64,000 nucleotides of DNA, from contig CAMJBL010000006.1 of assembly GCA_946403845.1 (NCBI GenBank), positions 26,899 to 90,898 on the forward strand, in the 5' to 3' direction. Each line of letters opens with the position of its first letter. Position 1 is the stretch's first letter. The stretch is from an uncultured Prevotella sp. GTDB taxonomy: Bacteria; Bacteroidota; Bacteroidia; Bacteroidales; Bacteroidaceae. Positions 8,990 to 18,607 of this stretch are shown piece by piece. The translations under genes and the position numbers were made by a program. The notes below the pieces were generated by a model, which saw nothing but the letters and a program-made list of their open reading frames with translations, made no database searches and had not been told where the DNA came from.

Positions 8990-11900
8990 GAAGCCGAAGT
9001 TAAGGCTGGCTGTGATAGACTTAGATCTCGGTGTGGTGGCCCCATCAGAGGCTGGTGTATAAGTACCGGAAGCGATTTCCGGATCAATACCCGTGTACTT
9101 CGTCCAACAGAAGATGTTGTTCATTGTCACATAAGCCGAGAGCGTATTCAGACCAAGTTTCTTGATTGATTTCTTGGGCACGCTGTAAGAGAGCTGCAGG
9201 TTGTTGAAACGCAGGAACGAGCCGTCCTCCACGAAACGTGAACTAACCTGATAGTTATAGCCCGTGCCATAGAGGGCACGCGGTATCTGTGTCACGTCGC
9301 CATCCTTACGCCAGCGGTAGGTAACCGAAGAACACTGGTTCTCTGTGCCATACATGCTCTCCAAACCCATACGCGCCGTATTGATGATCTTGTTACCCCA
9401 ACGGAAGTTGAAGCGTGATACCAGTTTCCAGTTACCATACTGCAAGGTAAAACTGAAACCTCCTTGCATCTTAGGCAGAGAATTACCCAGATACTTGATA
9501 TCGAGCTCATTGACAGTACCATCGTGATTCACATCCTCATAGATGGCGTCACCACCCTTGAACTCATACTCCGTATCACCATAATAATAAGTAAGGTGCT
9601 TGGGCACACCGGTATTCGTCATAATGACCTTACCCTCTTCATCGGTTGCCACAGGGAAGGTCTTACCATCTGCGAGCTGCTGGTTGATCCATGCCTCGTA
9701 GTTCCAGTCATAAGACTCACCACGGGCCTTCGCCTGTGACTGCAACTGGAGCTGCTTCGTGTTATAGTTGGTAAGGTAGTCGTAAGTGTACTGGAACACG
9801 CCTAAACTCTGGAATCCGTAGATAGAGCAAAGCGGGTCGCCCACCACGACGCGGCTCAGGATGGATCTGGAGCCACGATTACTCCAGCTGGGCTGTGAGT
9901 TCAGGTTGTCCAAGACACGCTGGTCCATCTCCAGCAGTTTGTTGACGTTCTGAGCCAGGTTTACACTGGCTGAGACAGAGAATTTCCCTACTTTGAGGAA
10001 CCGGTTCGCATTCACCGACAGCTCCCAACCTTTGTTCTCCATCTCACCCACGTTTCCATAGGAAAGTGTGGTGGAGGTGTTCCATGTGGCTGAGGTCGGA
10101 ATGGGAATACCCTTCATAATGAGGTCTCTGGTATTCTCCTTATAGAGATTCAAATCGAATTCAAACATATCATTGAGAAGACCTAAGTTGAAACCGAGGT
10201 TCAAACCTGTCTTCTTCTGTGGGCGAAGGTCGTCGAGCTTCATTCCACTCATCGTGGTATAGTAGCTGGTGCCATAGCGTCCAGCACGCGAATTGTACTG
10301 GTTGAAATAGTTGTCAACAGCAACGCTGGAGCTACCTGTGATACCCCACGAGCCACGGATACCGAACATAGAGACGACCTTACGCAAGGGTTCAAAGAAA
10401 GCCTCTTCGCTGAGATTGTAGCGCAACGATACTGAAGGCGAGATGAACCAGGGATTCTTTGGACCGAACTTCGAGTTACCGTCAGCTCGCAGCGAGAAGC
10501 CTACATTATAACGCGACTTATAAGAGAAGTGGGCGTTGTAGACAGCGTTCTGCCAAGCCGACTTGGTCGTAGAAGGCTGGTTATCCATACCGATCAGACT
10601 GGCATCGATCGTAGCCGACTCAATACCGTTGGGGATTGCGTTCTGGCCGATATACTGGTAGGTATTCTTCTGCGTACCTGCCTCGTAGCGTGCCAACATC
10701 GTCAGATTAAAATCTTCATTCTTGAAGGCCGGTGTAAAGATCAGTTCCAGACGGGAACCCATCTTGAACTGATTCGATTCCGTATTCGTGATAAAGTTAT
10801 AATCACTATCGGTATAACTGCCGTTTGAGAGACTTCCCGGCATATAAGTAGGCTTCGAATAAGCATAGATATCAAAATAGACTCGGCCATTAAAGGTCAG
10901 ACGGGTCTGTCCGTTACCTGTACCGAGCAGTTCGTACTTGATATTGAAGTCGGGAACGATACTATAGGTTTTTTCCTTCTGCCAAGAATTGTTGGCGTAG
11001 GCCACAGGGTTACCGATGGCCACGATGTCGGACAGCTGTTCGGAAGTGTAGTTGCCGTCATCAGGTGTCATGCCGCTCACCGTCGGGTTCATCAAGAAGT
11101 ACTCACCTGTATTGTTGCCATACTGGTCGTAGCGGTAGATGCTGGCATTCGGTGCCATTGCCAGAGCCATAGCAAGTAGCGAGTTGTTTGTACTCTTGTT
11201 GTTCTTACTACTACCATAAGTATAGTTCTTCAGGTTGTCGGTATACGTCAACGCGAAGTTGGTAGAGAAACGGATGCGGTCAGACACGTTGTAGTCGAGC
11301 ACCAGACGTGTGGTCAAACGATCCATCTTCTGTTTGATAATGGTTCCCAACTGGTGGCTATAGCTACCCGAGATACGGAAGGTAGCCTTCTGACCACCAC
11401 CCGAGATATTGAAGTTAGCCTCATGCTGTTCACCGAACTGCTTGATGGCTTTCACCCAATCGGTGTTCTTGTTCCAATTGTTGGCCTCGGCCCATGACTC
11501 AGCAGGGATATAGTTGATCTCGTTGATGGTCGAAGTGGCTGAACTGCTCTGTGTGGGGTTGTAGAACTCCTCCTTGAGCATCATGGTGTAGTTGTCACCA
11601 TTCAGCAGGTCATAGCCGGCAGGCATCCAGGTACCCGTAAACTTATAACCCAGCGTCACCTTTGGTTTTCCACGTGCACCGCGCTTGGTGGTAATCTGAA
11701 TCACACCGTTGGCACCCTGCGATCCCCAGATGGCCGTTGCAGCGGCATCCTTCAACACGGTGATATTGGCAATATCATCCACACTCACAGCGAGCAGCGA
11801 CGAGAATGCCTCCTCGTCGATATTCTCCGGATCGAAGTCGGCCTTGTCATATTCAAAGATCTTGTCATCGACCACAATCAGGGGTTCTGCGTTACCACTC

Positions 11901-12442
11901 AGCGTCGACACGCCACGCAGACGCATGGAAGTACCGGCACCGAGGTTACCTGAGTTGCTGACAATATCCAGACCGGCAATCTCACCTTGCAGCGCCTCGT
12001 CGGCTGAGGTGAAGGCCATACCATCCACCTTGTCCATGCTGAAGGTCTGCTGAGAAACGGAAATCTCGCGCTTGTCAATATTCAGACCACCAGAACTGGT
12101 GCGACGACCCTTGACGACCACTTCAGAAACGGTAGTGTTCTCACTCTCCATTTTGATATTGAAGGTGGTCTGGTTGCCAATCGTCACGATTTTGGTCTTA
12201 TTGCCTACATACGAGAAAACGAGCTTGTTCTTCGGGTTCTTTATCTCCATAGAGAAGTTACCCATCATATCAGTCTGTGTGGCGCTGACGATACGGTTGT
12301 TAGCGTCGCGCTCCACCACGTTGGCCATCATAATCGGTCCCATGGCATCTTCCACCGTACCTGATATGACCTTACCCTGTGCCCACATCGTCTGAGCGAT
12401 GACAGCAAACAGGAACGTCAATAGGAATTTATATTTCGACAT
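8987..12442 (-). CDS. SusC-like TonB-dependent outer-membrane receptor
   Basis: A 1151-aa TonB-dependent importer. After a signal peptide (MSKYKFLLTFLFAVIAQTMWAQ) come a carboxypeptidase-regulatory-like domain (about 24-105), a VVVKGRR linker, and a plug domain (about 110-250) with LRGVSTLSGNAEPLIVVDD and AAATAIWGSQGANGVIQITTKRG. A large beta-barrel follows and ends in an aromatic residue (SLNFGF), as barrels do. The start is ambiguous: ATG 12442 gives a standard signal peptide. An upstream in-frame ATG at 12475 directly follows an AGGAGGA sequence and would add 11 residues encoded by a heptamer repeat. It forms the importer pair with the SusD gene downstream and sits directly behind the operon's first FAS1 gene. 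Confidence 0.95.
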   Translation of the reverse strand: MSKYKFLLTFLFAVIAQTMWAQGKVISGTVEDAMGPIMMANVVERDANNRIVSATQTDMMGNFSMEIKNPKNKLVFSYVGNKTKIVTIGNQTTFNIKMESENTTVSEVVVKGRRTSSGGLNIDKREISVSQQTFSMDKVDGMAFTSADEALQGEIAGLDIVSNSGNLGAGTSMRLRGVSTLSGNAEPLIVVDDKIFEYDKADFDPENIDEEAFSSLLAVSVDDIANITVLKDAAATAIWGSQGANGVIQITTKRGARGKPKVTLGYKFTGTWMPAGYDLLNGDNYTMMLKEEFYNPTQSSSATSTINEINYIPAESWAEANNWNKNTDWVKAIKQFGEQHEANFNISGGGQKATFRISGSYSHQLGTIIKQKMDRLTTRLVLDYNVSDRIRFSTNFALTYTDNLKNYTYGSSKNNKSTNNSLLAMALAMAPNASIYRYDQYGNNTGEYFLMNPTVSGMTPDDGNYTSEQLSDIVAIGNPVAYANNSWQKEKTYSIVPDFNIKYELLGTGNGQTRLTFNGRVYFDIYAYSKPTYMPGSLSNGSYTDSDYNFITNTESNQFKMGSRLELIFTPAFKNEDFNLTMLARYEAGTQKNTYQYIGQNAIPNGIESATIDASLIGMDNQPSTTKSAWQNAVYNAHFSYKSRYNVGFSLRADGNSKFGPKNPWFISPSVSLRYNLSEEAFFEPLRKVVSMFGIRGSWGITGSSSVAVDNYFNQYNSRAGRYGTSYYTTMSGMKLDDLRPQKKTGLNLGFNLGLLNDMFEFDLNLYKENTRDLIMKGIPIPTSATWNTSTTLSYGNVGEMENKGWELSVNANRFLKVGKFSVSASVNLAQNVNKLLEMDQRVLDNLNSQPSWSNRGSRSILSRVVVGDPLCSIYGFQSLGVFQYTYDYLTNYNTKQLQLQSQAKARGESYDWNYEAWINQQLADGKTFPVATDEEGKVIMTNTGVPKHLTYYYGDTEYEFKGGDAIYEDVNHDGTVNELDIKYLGNSLPKMQGGFSFTLQYGNWKLVSRFNFRWGNKIINTARMGLESMYGTENQCSSVTYRWRKDGDVTQIPRALYGTGYNYQVSSRFVEDGSFLRFNNLQLSYSVPKKSIKKLGLNTLSAYVTMNNIFCWTKYTGIDPEIASGTYTPASDGATTPRSKSITASLNFGF

Positions 12443-12444
12443 AT

Positions 12445-12472
12445 CTATAAACTTTAAACTATAAACTATAAA
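12445..12472. repeat. Heptamer tandem repeat (CTATAAA family) at the SusC start
   Basis: CTATAAA, CTTTAAA, CTATAAA, CTATAAA. It separates the upstream FAS1 stop and an AGGAGGA sequence from the preferred SusC ATG at 12442. If translation starts at 12475 it encodes a short N-terminal extension. Confidence 0.85.
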
Positions 12473-12480
12473 CATTCCTC

Positions 12481-15366
12481 CTAATACTGTCGATTGCTGT
12501 TGTAACACAGTGGTGTGTCAATACCATGAACGGTCACGAAGGCAGACGTCTCAATGATATTGTAACGACCATACGTACTGTTTGACTTCTCAGAGGTCGT
12601 GATGTCACGGGCAATCAGGTTGGCAGTGTTTGAAGAAGCATTGATGGTCACCGCCGTATTGGAGGCATCCTTCACCGTGAGTTTGTTGTCACCGCCAGAG
12701 ACGGTCAGCGTCTGGGCAATACCGAGTGCATTCGAACAGAACGTGGAGTACACAGGCTCTGGTATCGTCAGACCTGTCTCGGGATTATAATTCTTGAAAT
12801 AACGGTCTGCGAAGAGTGAACTGTTCTGCGTATGGTAACGCACGAACTTGGCCATCTTGTCCAACTGCTGCTTGACATAGCTTGCTGCATCGCTCTGACT
12901 CTTGAAGCCATACTCATCAGCAACGCTCTCCCAATTGTTGACAATAGCCATCACCTTCTTCCAGGTAGGCAGGCCCATGGTCTGCTGTGCCTTGACCATC
13001 GCCTCGTATGTCGGTGCATAGATGGTATAGTTATAAGCACTGAGCATACCCCAGTTGTCATTATCGTCAATCACGCGATAGGCCTTCATCTTGGTTTTCT
13101 TCTGGGCCTCGGTTTCGTTCTTGTCGCCAGTAACGATGCCAGCGAAGCTGTAGATCTCCTCATTGTTGAACTGCAAGCAGAAATTGAGGAAATGGTCGTA
13201 TTCAGGCGCATTATTGTCGTAGTCGGCATTCTCGTCATAGAACTCCGGACGCGACAAGGTCTCCATCACACTGGTAATCGTAGGCTGGATGGGATAGTCC
13301 AGACGGTAAACAGTACCATTCTCAATCTTGGCATCGGCACTATTGATGTCGAAGACCTCGGTGATAGTGGACCACTGGGAGGGATCAGACAATTGCAGAC
13401 CGCCAGCCACCTTGTTGTCGTCGACGACGACAACACCGCCCTGCTTCGTCTTATAATATCTGTTGCCATAAAGGGCATACTGAGGATTGCCCTGTCCAGT
13501 CTCAGTAGAATCGGCCAGCACGATGGTGCAATAGTCCAGCAAGTCCTTGATCTGACTGTTGAACATACCGGTCTCGATGTTAATATCCTGAGCACCAGCC
13601 GTTTCAACATAGGAACTGAGCTGATTGTAAGGGCCTGACTGATAAATATATCTCTTGACCAGCACGTGGAAAGAACCGTCAGCCTGAGGATCGAAGCGGA
13701 AGCGCAGTCCCTTCAGTCCGTCCTCGTCCTTCACCGAAGTAGGATCGATCACGATGAACTGTGTCTCGTTGTCCGTGGGGACGAAGAGACCGTAACGGGC
13801 CTTCATCGAGAGCAAATAGTAATACATGTCTGCACCGAGCTTCGAGCCGATACCGGCTGTTGTCTGGTGGTCGTTCAGCATCTCACCCATCGTACGCATG
13901 TCCTTATAAACTGACGCAGGACCCAGTACAGAGTTATACAACTTCGGACCGAAGAGCTTATTCATCTTATACACCACACCGTTGTTGGCTATGGTGACAT
14001 CGTAGTTGCCATCACTCTTTTTAAGAATGTCGTCTCTGGTGACATTGAGGAATTCGAAGGCATCATTCTGCACCGTCGAGAAGGTGCTGGGCACCGTCTT
14101 GGTGAGATAAGGCTTCATCACGTTATTCAGGATGCTGGCAAAGATCGACGGATCGTTGTTATAGATGGCATCGAGATGCTGGTTCAGCGTAGACGAAGAG
14201 AGCTCAAGTCCGGGAACGCCCAGATTCTTGAGGATATAAGCCGACTCCTTGAGGAAATAATCTTCTACGGCCTTATCATCAGGCGCCAAGAAAGCGGCAA
14301 TCTCCGCATCGTCGTCAACAGGCTGACCATTCATCGTAGGATTGTAGTAGTTCCATCCCGGGTCGAAGTCAAGCAGGCGGTTGTCGGCTACTGTCATGCC
14401 TCGAATGGGCTGCGACAGCTTGGCACGCTGCGAGTTCTTGCTCAGATAGCGGATGGCAAACACGGTATCCTGACTGCTGGAGCCCGATGTCTCATTATAC
14501 TGTGCCGTCAGCGTCAGGTCGGCTTCCGGGAAACAGTAGTAGTCCAACATACGTGAGATATAACGGGTGTCGCTTCCAGAACGCAGGATCTCAGCCATGT
14601 TACCGGGATTTACGAGCACCTCGTTAAGCTGGTGGATATAACCGTTCTGACAGACCACATCAGCCTTGATAACCTTACGATCGAAGACATAAGCGTCGCC
14701 ATCCGTATATTCCTGACCGGTAAGCACTTTGAAATCGCTATTGTCTCCAGTCACCGTCATGTTGTTGTTCAACATATATTCGCCTGTCAGATGCACCATC
14801 GGTGCTACCGTGTTGTCGAATACGGCCAACATGGAGTTGCGGCTTCCTGTCTGGAAACGTGAGAAATACTTGTTATTAGCAGGCATGTCCTGGGCACTAA
14901 ATGGTGTCACGGCGTATGAAAGACGCATATTGGTAGCGTGTTTCACCAGCTGACCCTGTAACATGTTACCGGCGCTGTTCTGCTTGTTGGAAAGGGTTCC
15001 TACGAGGATGGCATTATCGATCATCGTAGAGAACAGCAACTCTGCCTTCTGTGAATGGGTTAGCTGTTCGTAGCTGCTAACACCAAACTTGTTGTTTCCC
15101 CCTGCAAAGAATCTTGCAAAGGCATCATCATTGGCCGGGAAGATCGTCTTACTACCAGTTTTGCTCAGCACCTCCGTATACCCTAAGTCGTCTATCAACT
15201 TACAGTACGTATCAAACGTACCCTCCAGTTGCGAAGACTGCTGTAGCTCTTTGTAGATACTCTCGCCAAGCCAAGATGGCAATTCTCCCTCCGGCACCAA
15301 GTAGTCCTTCTTACAGGACACAAGGCCTATGCACAATAGGGATGCATACAAAAAGAGTTTTTTCAT
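12481..15366 (-). CDS. Multi-domain FAS1 (fasciclin) surface lipoprotein
   Basis: A 961-aa lipoprotein (signal peptide ending GLVSC, Cys18). Residues about 30-260 read as a FAS1 domain: LPSWLGESIYKELQ, then GTFDTYCKLIDDLGYTEVL, KTIFPANDDAFARFF and NGYIHQLNEVLVNP at the end. Similar units recur (around LGPASVYKDMRTMGEML and SVMETLSRPEFYDENA with YTIYAPTYEAMVKA), so two to four FAS1 domains are likely. It is the first gene of the operon that continues with SusC, SusD, two more FAS1 lipoproteins and another SusC, so it is presumably exported to the outer surface with that importer. Upstream lie 296 bases holding a candidate promoter and four 21-bp repeats. The ligand is unknown. Confidence 0.85.
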   Translation of the reverse strand: MKKLFLYASLLCIGLVSCKKDYLVPEGELPSWLGESIYKELQQSSQLEGTFDTYCKLIDDLGYTEVLSKTGSKTIFPANDDAFARFFAGGNNKFGVSSYEQLTHSQKAELLFSTMIDNAILVGTLSNKQNSAGNMLQGQLVKHATNMRLSYAVTPFSAQDMPANNKYFSRFQTGSRNSMLAVFDNTVAPMVHLTGEYMLNNNMTVTGDNSDFKVLTGQEYTDGDAYVFDRKVIKADVVCQNGYIHQLNEVLVNPGNMAEILRSGSDTRYISRMLDYYCFPEADLTLTAQYNETSGSSSQDTVFAIRYLSKNSQRAKLSQPIRGMTVADNRLLDFDPGWNYYNPTMNGQPVDDDAEIAAFLAPDDKAVEDYFLKESAYILKNLGVPGLELSSSTLNQHLDAIYNNDPSIFASILNNVMKPYLTKTVPSTFSTVQNDAFEFLNVTRDDILKKSDGNYDVTIANNGVVYKMNKLFGPKLYNSVLGPASVYKDMRTMGEMLNDHQTTAGIGSKLGADMYYYLLSMKARYGLFVPTDNETQFIVIDPTSVKDEDGLKGLRFRFDPQADGSFHVLVKRYIYQSGPYNQLSSYVETAGAQDINIETGMFNSQIKDLLDYCTIVLADSTETGQGNPQYALYGNRYYKTKQGGVVVVDDNKVAGGLQLSDPSQWSTITEVFDINSADAKIENGTVYRLDYPIQPTITSVMETLSRPEFYDENADYDNNAPEYDHFLNFCLQFNNEEIYSFAGIVTGDKNETEAQKKTKMKAYRVIDDNDNWGMLSAYNYTIYAPTYEAMVKAQQTMGLPTWKKVMAIVNNWESVADEYGFKSQSDAASYVKQQLDKMAKFVRYHTQNSSLFADRYFKNYNPETGLTIPEPVYSTFCSNALGIAQTLTVSGGDNKLTVKDASNTAVTINASSNTANLIARDITTSEKSNSTYGRYNIIETSAFVTVHGIDTPLCYNSNRQY

Positions 15367-15427
15367 AAATGTTAATATTTAGTATTTATTGATTTGTCCA
15401 GTAGTATCCGTCAAGACACCATAATTC

Positions 15428-15467
15428 AAGTTGCAAAATAACTAAAAATTATCGAATCTTGCAACTT
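15428..15467 (-). promoter_or_regulatory. Candidate promoter with TTGCAA inverted repeat for the FAS1/SusCD operon
   Basis: The arms AAGTTGCAA (15428-15436) and TTGCAACTT (15459-15467) form a 9-bp inverted repeat with a 22-base loop. On the minus strand the arms coincide with a TTG box, a 20-base spacer and TTATTTTG, a near match to the Bacteroidota -33/-7 promoter, ending 68 bases before the ATG at 15366. The palindrome could equally be a regulator site. The -7 box deviates from TAnnTTTG, so this is tentative. Confidence 0.4.
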
Positions 15468-15504
15468 TTTAACTATCTATTTTTTTAAATAGGTGTCATT
15501 TCGC

Positions 15505-15588
15505 CAAATAACTAAGACTTATTGTCAAATAACCAAGACTTATTGTCAAATAACCCACCCTTATTGCAAAATAACCCTGCCTTATTTT
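15505..15588. repeat. Four tandem 21-bp direct repeats upstream of the FAS1/SusCD operon
   Basis: Four contiguous 21-bp units start at 15505, 15526, 15547 and 15568. Each begins (C/A)AAATAAC and, in the first three, ends CTTATTG(T/C); the middle varies. The first two differ at a single base. A fifth, weaker copy (CAAAATAACTAAAAATTAT) is at 15434 within the candidate promoter. The 21-bp step equals two helical turns, as expected for a row of regulator sites on one face of the DNA. Confidence 0.8.
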
Positions 15589-15604
15589 CCGATAAGTGCC
15601 ACTT

Positions 15605-15641
15605 AAAAAACATTCCCCCACAGCAGGGCTGCAGGGGAATG
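15605..15641 (-). terminator. Rho-independent terminator after the 942-aa secreted protein gene
   Basis: On the minus strand, 22 bases after the stop at 15663, an 8-bp outer stem (CATTCCCC/GGGGAATG) encloses an inner AGC/GCT pairing and is followed by six T residues (15610-15605). Confidence 0.85.
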
Positions 15642-15662
15642 AATATTGCGTAAAAGGGGAAT

Positions 15663-18491
15663 TTACTTCACTACGATCTTCTTACCATTCTGAATGTAGA
15701 TGCCCTTCGCAGGAGCAGTCTTCAACCTCTGGCCGCTGAGCGTATAGATACCCTCAATCTGAACAGCTGCCTTTACTTTTTCTATAGCTGTCGGATCAAA
15801 CGGTTCTGTTGCACCGGCTGTGATACGATCAATCTTCAGATTGTCGAACCATGCACGACGGTCGTTATTGTTGTAGTCACACTTCAGGACGAACTTGTTT
15901 GGAACAGCCTCCAGGACGAACTCATTAGAAGTGGTTGAGCCATTAACGCTGTTGATGGTGCAGTAAATGCTCTTTCTGCCATAGTCCATAATCACCTCGA
16001 AATGAGTCTTCTCCAGAGGATTAGCGGTCACAGAGTCCGTAGCATCGGCAGGAGAAGCGTTAGCATAGCTACCACCCGACTTAGCCCAGATATAGTCCAA
16101 ATCAGCCTCACAGGTATTCGTGGTGTTCGTGCCATTATAGAAGTTGTGGAAAATACCGAAGATATCCACATCTTCTGCATCCTTCAGGTAGAAGCCGAGT
16201 GATTTGCCACTGAGGCCCTGTACATAGAAGTCGCAGGCCACCTTCAGGATGTTAGTACCCATAGAGCCGTTCTCTGTCGGATCGAAGACAACGGTACCTT
16301 CACCGCCACCAATGCGCAGATAGCCTTTCCACAGTTGCTCACCATTAGCCCAATAGCCCTTCTCGAATGGTTGAGAGGTATTGTCTTCTGGTGTGGTTTC
16401 ACTAAATCCAGAGAGTACCATTGAGCCCTTAGCTCCAGGAATCTTAATGGTATTATCACCTGTCTCAATATCTAATTCAATCACAACATCTTTCTCGAAG
16501 TCAATGTCAACAATCGAAGCGATGCAGTTGGCAGGAATCGTCGTTGTAAATACATTAACAGCCTCGTTCAGTTCGGCATTAGCAGCCACGATGGTGGCAG
16601 CATTCTCCTCGCTGTACTGTGAAGCCTTCATCTGAGCCTGAATGCCCTTAGCCTTATCAATGGCAGCCTGCAGGGCATCCTTACCTGTAGCAGCATCGTA
16701 GAGACGCATCTTAATGGTTTTCTCTGCATTGTCAATGACGGTCTGCATGGATGCCAGCGTATCATTTTCTGCCACGAATTCACGATTTGCAGCAATGATA
16801 AGCTTCGTTGCCTGCTGATAAACCTCATACTGCAACAGACCGGTCTCCTCTGATGTGGTATTCACATAGGTATCTCTGTCGAATGTTGCAATGATATCAT
16901 CCTGACTCATGCCCTCATATTGAGCAATCTTAGGCTCTACTTCGTCAGCTACAGCCTTCAAGGCAGCCTTGCCCCAGAGGTAGGAGTCATCAGCAAGATA
17001 ACCGGCAGCTGTGGTCAGGTTCTCACGACCTGTGGTAATCTGTGTGGTCACATTCTTCCAGTATCTCAGCTGCTTCTGGTTATACTTGTTATCGTTCTTA
17101 CCATAGAGACGGGCTTCTTTCACATAGACCACAGAACCATTTGTCTTGGTCTTGTACTCTTCTTTACAATAAGCCTTAAAACCTACTTCGTAGGTACCAG
17201 CCTCAGTAATAGGAGCAACAACTACAAATGGGGTATAAACACGAGAGTCCAAACCCTTGACCACTGAAACAATCGTATCAGCAGCAGCACCGTCAACCAT
17301 CTTCACCACATAAGCAATACCATAGGCAGGGTTCCAGCCTTCATTATGGGTCCAAGATGTAGAAGTGGGATCTGCACGAAGCGCAGCGAGCGACTCGATG
17401 GTGAACACATAAGAACCTGGATCGAACGTCATCTGAGTATAGATACCCATCGGATCATTCGGGTTGCTGTATGCCCAGGAATTGTTACCGCCAAAGTGAC
17501 CTAAGTCAGGATAGGCACCGCTGTTCCAGAAAGCACGTCCGGTAGGCAGACATGTCCAATCACCATAATTGCTGACTTTCTGCGTATTACCATCTGTTTC
17601 CTTAATACCCAGGTAGTTATCACTATTGCCATCCAGATAGTCATCCATCTTCTCATACAAGAATTCTGCAAGGACTTCATCTGCCACAGCTAACAGCTCG
17701 TCAAGTTCTGCCTGACCGCTCTCATCACCAAGAGCCTCGAGGCCTGCAATCACTTCAGGATAGCCGTCAAACTGAGCCCAGACATCGGCTGGCCAGTTAT
17801 AGCAATTCTTATAAGCATTCAGTTTCTCCAGCATGGCATCACGCTGACGAAGGTCAGCATACTGCTGAGCCTGAGCAATCTGAAGATCGGCAATCTCAAC
17901 GGTAGTCGACATGGTCATGAATGAGATGAACCAAGTGCGGGCTGTACCGTCACCAACGATAGCATAGTTAAAGGTCTGCCACTCTTCCGTCAATTCCTCC
18001 CATGTGTTAACAATCACCTCATCTGCAGCTTCAGGATAGGAAAATGCGCCATCCGAGTTACCGGCTACCTTCACCAGATTGGTCGGTGTCTGGTAACCAT
18101 CACCAGGGATAAAAGTCTTCACAACGTCCACATATTCAGGAGCGCCCTTCAACTTGAAGCTAACGATATAGGTGGCATCTGCTGATGTAGGCTGGAATGT
18201 GTAGTACATACCCTCACCCTTGTTATTGTCATCGGTAGGATCATCCACACAAACCACAGAGTTAAGACCATCTGCATAGCCGTTGGCATTGGTGTTAAAC
18301 TTCTCAGCCAGGGTCTTTCCTGCACTCTTTACAGTCCATCCAGTCCAGTCCTGGAATTTGCTGCCTTCAAGGACATCACTCGTAATCAGGAAACGTCCCT
18401 GCGGGGTGTAGACATACTCACCCTTTGTGAGAGCAAAACCCGAAACAGCAACGCACATTGCCATAAAGGCAAAAAGTAAACGTTTTTTCAT
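15663..18491 (-). CDS. Large secreted protein with T9SS-like C-terminal tail, function unknown
   Basis: A 942-aa secreted protein. The ATG at 18491 starts a clear signal peptide (MKKRLLFAFMAMCVAVSGFA). The N-terminal region (about 30-210) looks like a beta-sandwich carbohydrate-binding module. Two helix-rich linkers follow (about 210-290 and 490-670, rich in A, E, L and K, FIVAR-like), with a second beta-sandwich between them. A lectin/LamG-like domain (about 700-890) ends with AWFDNLKIDRI. The last 40 residues (IYTLSGQRLKTAPAKGIYI...) match the C-terminal secretion/anchoring tail common in Prevotella. No catalytic motif was found. It has its own promoter and terminator, so it is probably a single-gene unit, and it sits next to a PL11 lyase, which suggests a glycan-binding role. 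That is inference. Confidence 0.75.
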   Translation of the reverse strand: MKKRLLFAFMAMCVAVSGFALTKGEYVYTPQGRFLITSDVLEGSKFQDWTGWTVKSAGKTLAEKFNTNANGYADGLNSVVCVDDPTDDNNKGEGMYYTFQPTSADATYIVSFKLKGAPEYVDVVKTFIPGDGYQTPTNLVKVAGNSDGAFSYPEAADEVIVNTWEELTEEWQTFNYAIVGDGTARTWFISFMTMSTTVEIADLQIAQAQQYADLRQRDAMLEKLNAYKNCYNWPADVWAQFDGYPEVIAGLEALGDESGQAELDELLAVADEVLAEFLYEKMDDYLDGNSDNYLGIKETDGNTQKVSNYGDWTCLPTGRAFWNSGAYPDLGHFGGNNSWAYSNPNDPMGIYTQMTFDPGSYVFTIESLAALRADPTSTSWTHNEGWNPAYGIAYVVKMVDGAAADTIVSVVKGLDSRVYTPFVVVAPITEAGTYEVGFKAYCKEEYKTKTNGSVVYVKEARLYGKNDNKYNQKQLRYWKNVTTQITTGRENLTTAAGYLADDSYLWGKAALKAVADEVEPKIAQYEGMSQDDIIATFDRDTYVNTTSEETGLLQYEVYQQATKLIIAANREFVAENDTLASMQTVIDNAEKTIKMRLYDAATGKDALQAAIDKAKGIQAQMKASQYSEENAATIVAANAELNEAVNVFTTTIPANCIASIVDIDFEKDVVIELDIETGDNTIKIPGAKGSMVLSGFSETTPEDNTSQPFEKGYWANGEQLWKGYLRIGGGEGTVVFDPTENGSMGTNILKVACDFYVQGLSGKSLGFYLKDAEDVDIFGIFHNFYNGTNTTNTCEADLDYIWAKSGGSYANASPADATDSVTANPLEKTHFEVIMDYGRKSIYCTINSVNGSTTSNEFVLEAVPNKFVLKCDYNNNDRRAWFDNLKIDRITAGATEPFDPTAIEKVKAAVQIEGIYTLSGQRLKTAPAKGIYIQNGKKIVVK

Positions 18492-18554
18492 ACGCTTCGT
18501 TTTTAGAAAGTTATTAATTAATATAGATAATAAATGATTTGTCTTAATTCGGCG

Positions 18555-18586
18555 CAAAGTTAATCATTTTTTTCCTGTTATACAAA
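18555..18586 (-). promoter_or_regulatory. Promoter for the 942-aa secreted protein gene
   Basis: On the minus strand TTTG (18586-18583), a 20-base spacer and TAACTTTG (18562-18555) match the Bacteroidota promoter consensus, about 64 bases upstream of the ATG at 18491. Confidence 0.75.
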
Positions 18587-18607
18587 CATTTTAGCATTTT
18601 TTGCAAT

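Noticed and set aside
15505..15588. CRISPR array
   Set aside because: The 21-bp repeats are contiguous with no spacers and no cas genes are present.
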